From Siphonodentalium dalli (Eukaryota; Mollusca; Scaphopoda; Gadilida; Siphonodentaliidae), in assembly GCA_032622095.1 (NCBI GenBank), contig CP136065.1:52571949-52635948 (forward strand): 64,000 nt of DNA. Reading direction: 5' to 3'. The translations under genes were made by a program, and so were the position numbers. Under the pieces are notes generated by a model. That model had not been told where the DNA came from. It made no database searches and worked only from the letters and a program-made list of their open reading frames with translations. Below are positions 1 to 64,000 of this stretch, piece by piece (positions within the stretch are counted from its first letter, which is position 1; every line of letters starts with the position of its first letter).

Positions 1-20
1 ATTATTTAGGGCATTACTGT
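1..20. mobile_element. Right end of a TA-flanked palindromic MITE, cut by the window edge
   Basis: The first bases, attatttagggcattactg followed by TA, match the right terminus of the MITEs at 15337-15534 and 36461-36670. The rest of the copy lies outside the window. Confidence 0.8.
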
Positions 21-1861
21 ACTTGAAGTGGACATCCGGACTGAGAGAACAGACTATAGCACAGCTATGTATTCATGTTGTCTCTATTGTTTCAGATTAT
101 TAAATGGATATAGTATGGATTCACTCAGACTGGTGGACCTAGAACTGGATAAAATAAAATTCACTAAGGAATGAATAGATTATCTGAGGCATAAACCTGA
201 GTGTTGACATTGTTCAGTAGTAATTTGGGTCCTGCAAATATTTGATGTTCGCTTTGGTCCCAATATTCAATTGGAAAATTTTAGATGGAAAATGTTTGAA
301 CATCACAAAGGTAAACGCTAGACATTGTATCAACTCGGCCAATGCAAATGGATAACTATCGCAAGTTACCTGATGAAGAGAAGTTTTCCCAGTTTGCAGT
401 ATTTAACACACCTATTTCTACATTGCCACAATTAGTGTGTACAATGTATATCGGAAAGCTTACATTGAACTACTCTGCAGCAATCGAGCATCGTTTGGCA
501 ATGAGGCCATATTTTATTGAGGTCACTATTTCAATTATTTCAATTGCCTGCACAATAAAGCCAAACATTCCCTATTGAAAAGTACCCTCGTTATGGACTT
601 TCTTGTCTTGTCAGTTCTCGGATAAATGTTCGATACGATATTCGGAAATATGCATTTGATTTGAACGGACACAAAATATTTGCAGGACCGCAGTAGTAAT
701 ATAACAAATGACCTTCATACGGATTCAACCATGACAAAATAGCCGATACATATCTAATCTAAAATAGCCAGTCAGAAAGTTAGACTCAAGTGAGTCATCA
801 TATCAGGTAACAAATTAGTCAAAATCGAACAATACTGGCAGTACAACATCAAAATGTTTCAAAATAATTCTTAGAACTCAACTGAAAAACCTAATCCAGC
901 CACCATTGAGAAAACTACAATGTTGAAAGCATTACAACTGTAGATAAAAACTGGAAACGCTATAAATGGCTTGATATTTTGTGCTGTATGACAAATTACA
1001 AATGTCATACTTTTTTTTATTAAACTGAGCCTTGGTTCTGACAGTTACAATAAAATTCAACTGGTGACTTCATCTAACATTCGCAATTAAACATAACAAA
1101 TGCAATCAAACTCGGTCTAGATATGAGCCAGTGTTTAAGGAATGTGTTGTAATTAGTTGAGTCTGGTCGGTAGCACTTGTCCTGACAAAATTACATCAAT
1201 ATCATTCCATGGTTGAGTGTCCTTTCAAAGATTTGCAGAACATGACAACCAAGGCTCAACCGTGCACCACTACCCTGGAGTGTAACCTTTTCCCAGATAG
1301 TTAAAGATGGAATATATATTTCTAGATATTGGAAATACGACGCACTTAATCTCAGTATTAAAACATAACTATCAAATTCATAGCAAAATTATAAATATAG
1401 CACTTGGACACATCTCTTTCACAATACAATAGGTTATCAATGAGGAATAATTACCGTTGCAAGATTTATTGAGAATTTTACAATGATTGATTTGTACAAA
1501 TGAGAGGCAGATAAATAAGAGTCAGAGTTAGAGGCTGTCGCCTGTTTAAATGAAACAGTTTGGTAACCAAATGCCCATATTGACTAGTTGAGCCTCGATG
1601 TCACACCTATTTGCAGAGATTTGGAGGGAAAATGAGGATGAAAATCATAACAATTTAACAGATAAGATAAAGTGATGCGACATGGCTTCCACAGGTTCCA
1701 TGTCTTTGAAAGCTCTGTTTAGATTAAGGAGCTCGATTTGCAATAACAAATGAGTATTCTTCAACAAAACCAACAATGTGCTCCAGCAGAATTTGAATTG
1801 AACTTTTGAAACTATCTGCAATTAATTATAACCTCAGCATAAAATTATAATCTTGAGGGCT

Positions 1862-2115
1862 GATAACCCTTTCATGATGGGAGCTATGCTGGTGCATCAT
1901 TAAATACCCTGTACAAGTGCATTCTTATATATGCGAGTCTCCCATACGGAGCCTCACATATACAATGCACTGGCTTGCAAGATCAAGGTAAATTGTTAGG
2001 CCATGCATTCTCTTATATATGCGAGGCACCCTATGGGCGACTCGCATATATAAGAGAATGCATGGGCACAGGGTTTTCGCAAAAATCCTGGAAGCTCCAG
2101 TCATCAAAGGGTTAA
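1862..2115. mobile_element. TTAA-type palindromic MITE, subtype A
   Basis: Begins with a slightly decayed TAACCCTTTCATGATGGGAG terminus and ends AAAGGGTTAA. It contains hairpins of the GCATTCTCTTATATATGCGAG type. It is one of nine subtype A copies in the window. TTAA ends point to a piggyBac-type origin, by inference from the target site only. Confidence 0.75.
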
Positions 2116-3236
2116 CTCTGGTTAAGTCAGTGATCATGCTTTTTCAGATAGTAAGAAGCAGTTTCAATTTTGTTGTCTGTTAATGACTGTATCCCATATT
2201 AGATATACAATGATGAGCAGGCTAAATCAGATTGTTTCTAGCTTGTGTTTGGTGGTAGTTTATATAACTCTCAGAAAATAATATTCACTTACAAATCATT
2301 GTAAGTCAGTTGAACTGTACGAAAATCCATTTTAGTATAAAACACTACACTTTTTATAATGAAAATACAGGAAATAATTCGAAAATAAAAAAATATAACA
2401 TTTAAATGAAAATGAGAAAGATTGCTAACCTTTACAATGGAACCATGGCAACCATGATCGAATAATCGGGAAGCTCTTAGCTCTCCGCATTTTTTTTTTC
2501 TTCAGGTGAGGGTGTTTTTAACTTTTATACATCTTTGAAATCTCAATCTAAATTGTAATGCAACTGGTTGGAATCATCCATCAACATATGTGAATGTTAA
2601 TGAATAATCACAGTCCGAGTTAAAACAAATTCTTAATTGTATCAAATTTTTGAATAAATTAATAAACATATGTAACAAATTTAATTAAAACATTTGACAT
2701 GAGAATGCTTTGTTTTTTAAAATACTTTTATCACATACAGTAATGATGTGAGATCAGGAAAGGTAGTCATATTAGAACGCTGAAATAGAGAATGAAAAAT
2801 AACACGATCATCCAACTATGGCATTGTTGCACCTTCAGAATGTCGCCTGCTTATTTCCAGAATACTGGAGCGAATAATTCCTTGGAACCAGTGAATTGGA
2901 ATCTGCGCCGCACATGTATCCCTGGCCAGCGACCCTATTCCTGAATAACCGCCTGCTATTTCACACCATCCATGCAGGCTTCATGAATTATAGTTTTATG
3001 GTCTGTTTCCGCATTCATGAACCCTCCATAGTTGTCTGTAATAAGGCGAAAGAAAGGGTGCTGTCTCCGGGTTATTCTTTACTTGAATGCAACATCTTGC
3101 ACGTAGGGGAAGGATCAGAGCTGGCAAAAGGGTGGTGATAAAACGCCTTGATTTGGGAGCTTGCAGGTATACACTGGAAACAAACACTGTTGCAACTGAT
3201 GATGCAATGCTCGTAAATTAGAAAAATTATAAAATT

Positions 3237-62789
<59,553 letters not shown>

Positions 62790-64000
62790 CCCGAAGGTTT
62801 TAGTGGGACAAACGGGCTAAAATCTACCCCGATGTTACGCTAATTCAGAGATTTTCCCTCGATTGCCACCGGTATCCTGGAATGACATTCAAGATGGCGT
62901 TCATAACATCCTATTTGCATATGTCAGTGGAGAACCTGCGCAGAAATATGTGCGCAGTACTTCAGGCGCACCAGGAGAAATCGTTCCTAGCTAGGTACAC
63001 TTGAGAAATGCGAAGTTCATTAAACATATGCACACACAATTATTCCACAAATCACGAAGAAAGTTGAATAATCCAAGTGTGAAACTTTAGATCCACGGAA
63101 AAACTTGAACGTATATTCCACTCGAAGGAGAAAATATAGGCCGGTGGTAAACTCCAATAAATTAGCAGCAGAAAGTCGACTGCGACAGACAGCCTCGGTG
63201 TGCCGACGATGAGTGAATGCCGTATTGACGTTGTCTGCCGTGAGTTTATATGATGTGATGGAACAGTACCTGTTGCACTATAGACCTATTTATAGGCATG
63301 CCTATATGTCTAAGAGATCTACAGAACATTCAACGTAAATGTTATTGTGCTCATGCATATTGATGAACAGAATATATAAAGGTTCACAAGTCAGAAAGTC
63401 ACTGGGGCGGATATATATATATATACCGCTTTCACAAATTCACCATACACTAGCTGACTAGGCTTATTTATAATGGTCCGGAAGGCAAACCTGGCAAACC
63501 ATGATTTTTAGCCAAGTTTTTGCAGTTTTTTTGCATATAACATTTTTTTTTCTTTACGGATTTCGGTGGTCTGCGGTACATTTCTCGTGACGTCGGAAGG
63601 GCAGTCTTGAGGCATTTCAGAAATTCGGTTGAAACTAAGATGGCGGTCAGAATGGCCATCAGGAACAGAACTAGAACCGCAGGCATATAGGGCCTCATTC
63701 TTATATAGTACAGCACACTGATTATGCTTATTGATCTCAATGTGTTATGTGGGCTAAATTTGTGCTGAAGTTTCAAAGATGGCCGCCGAGATGGTGGCTT
63801 CAAATCGCGAAAATCTTTTTATAAAAAACGTTTTGACTTAATTCCCAACAAAAACAATCAGTAGGTTATCGTTATGTGGAACTCTATTGACCAGAAATGG
63901 GGTAAAGTATTGGTTCAATCCGACATATATATTGCCACCAAATCGAAACATTGGTCCATGTCAACTTATTCAGGCGAACCTAAATAAATGCATAAACGGG
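62790..64000 (-). promoter_or_regulatory. 5' flank and presumed promoter/5'UTR of calcineurin A
   Basis: This region lies upstream of the start codon in transcription direction. The TSS cannot be fixed by eye. Candidate sites are a TGACGTC-like CRE half plus ETS core (63588-63599), AAGATGGCGG (YY1-like) at 63637-63646, a similar AAGATGGC at 62891-62900, and an AT-dinucleotide run at about 63411-63425. A minus-strand ORF at 63803-63468 (111 codons) has a hydrophobic stretch but matches nothing I recognise. Confidence 0.45.

Larger units (their letters stand above)
1..3236. other. 3' flank of the calcineurin gene
   Basis: This stretch holds the 3'UTR, whose end is not determined, and downstream sequence. 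AATAAA hexamers on the minus strand occur near 1016-1021 and 1463-1468, but none is clearly the used signal. Apart from the MITE end at 1-20 and the TTAA MITE at 1862-2115, I see only AT-rich sequence and short chance ORFs. Confidence 0.5.

Overview
This is eukaryotic, probably metazoan, DNA. It is AT-rich and full of introns and small DNA transposons, with no bacterial gene organisation. Almost the whole window is one minus-strand gene: the catalytic A subunit of calcineurin (protein phosphatase 2B, PPP3C/CanA family). I reconstructed 13 coding exons, all with GT-AG junctions and compatible phases. The first ATG is at 62789 and the stop codon at 3239-3237. Together they give a 1464-nt CDS (487 aa) spread over 59.5 kb. 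The protein has the full PP2B layout: metallophosphatase core with all metal ligands, calcineurin-B-binding helix, calmodulin-binding segment and C-terminal autoinhibitory segment. The intron positions, the Drosophila-like and vertebrate-like residues, and dispersed repeats carrying (GACG)n tracts and 'gccataactctg' blocks suggest a lophotrochozoan, perhaps a mollusc. That taxonomic placement is inference.

Layout from high to low coordinates, which is the direction of transcription: 5' flank and presumed promoter 62790-64000; exon 1 62738-62789; intron 1 (10.9 kb, several hAT-like elements, a GC-rich tandem-repeat element, a fold-back element); exon 2 51627-51827; intron 2 (14.2 kb, nested transposons including a broken hAT with a BED zinc finger); exon 3 37273-37397; exons 4-10 between 33.8 and 18.7 kb; intron 10 (9.6 kb); exon 11 8999-9083; intron 11 with a 1.1-kb fold-back element; exon 12 6430-6527; exon 13 3237-3364; 3' flank 1-3236.

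The rest of the sequence is mainly non-autonomous DNA transposons, many with ends that can be fixed to the base by target-site duplications (TSDs). Eight hAT-type elements have perfect 8-bp TSDs and one fold-back element has a perfect 9-bp TSD (Mutator-like). There are also TTAA-flanked (piggyBac-type) palindromic MITEs in several families and TA-flanked (Tc1/mariner-type) MITEs. Several are nested, so their order of insertion can be read directly. No second cellular gene is convincingly present, and I see no tRNA, rRNA, CRISPR array or novel multi-gene system. Most short open frames in the window are chance ORFs in introns or translations of tandem repeats.
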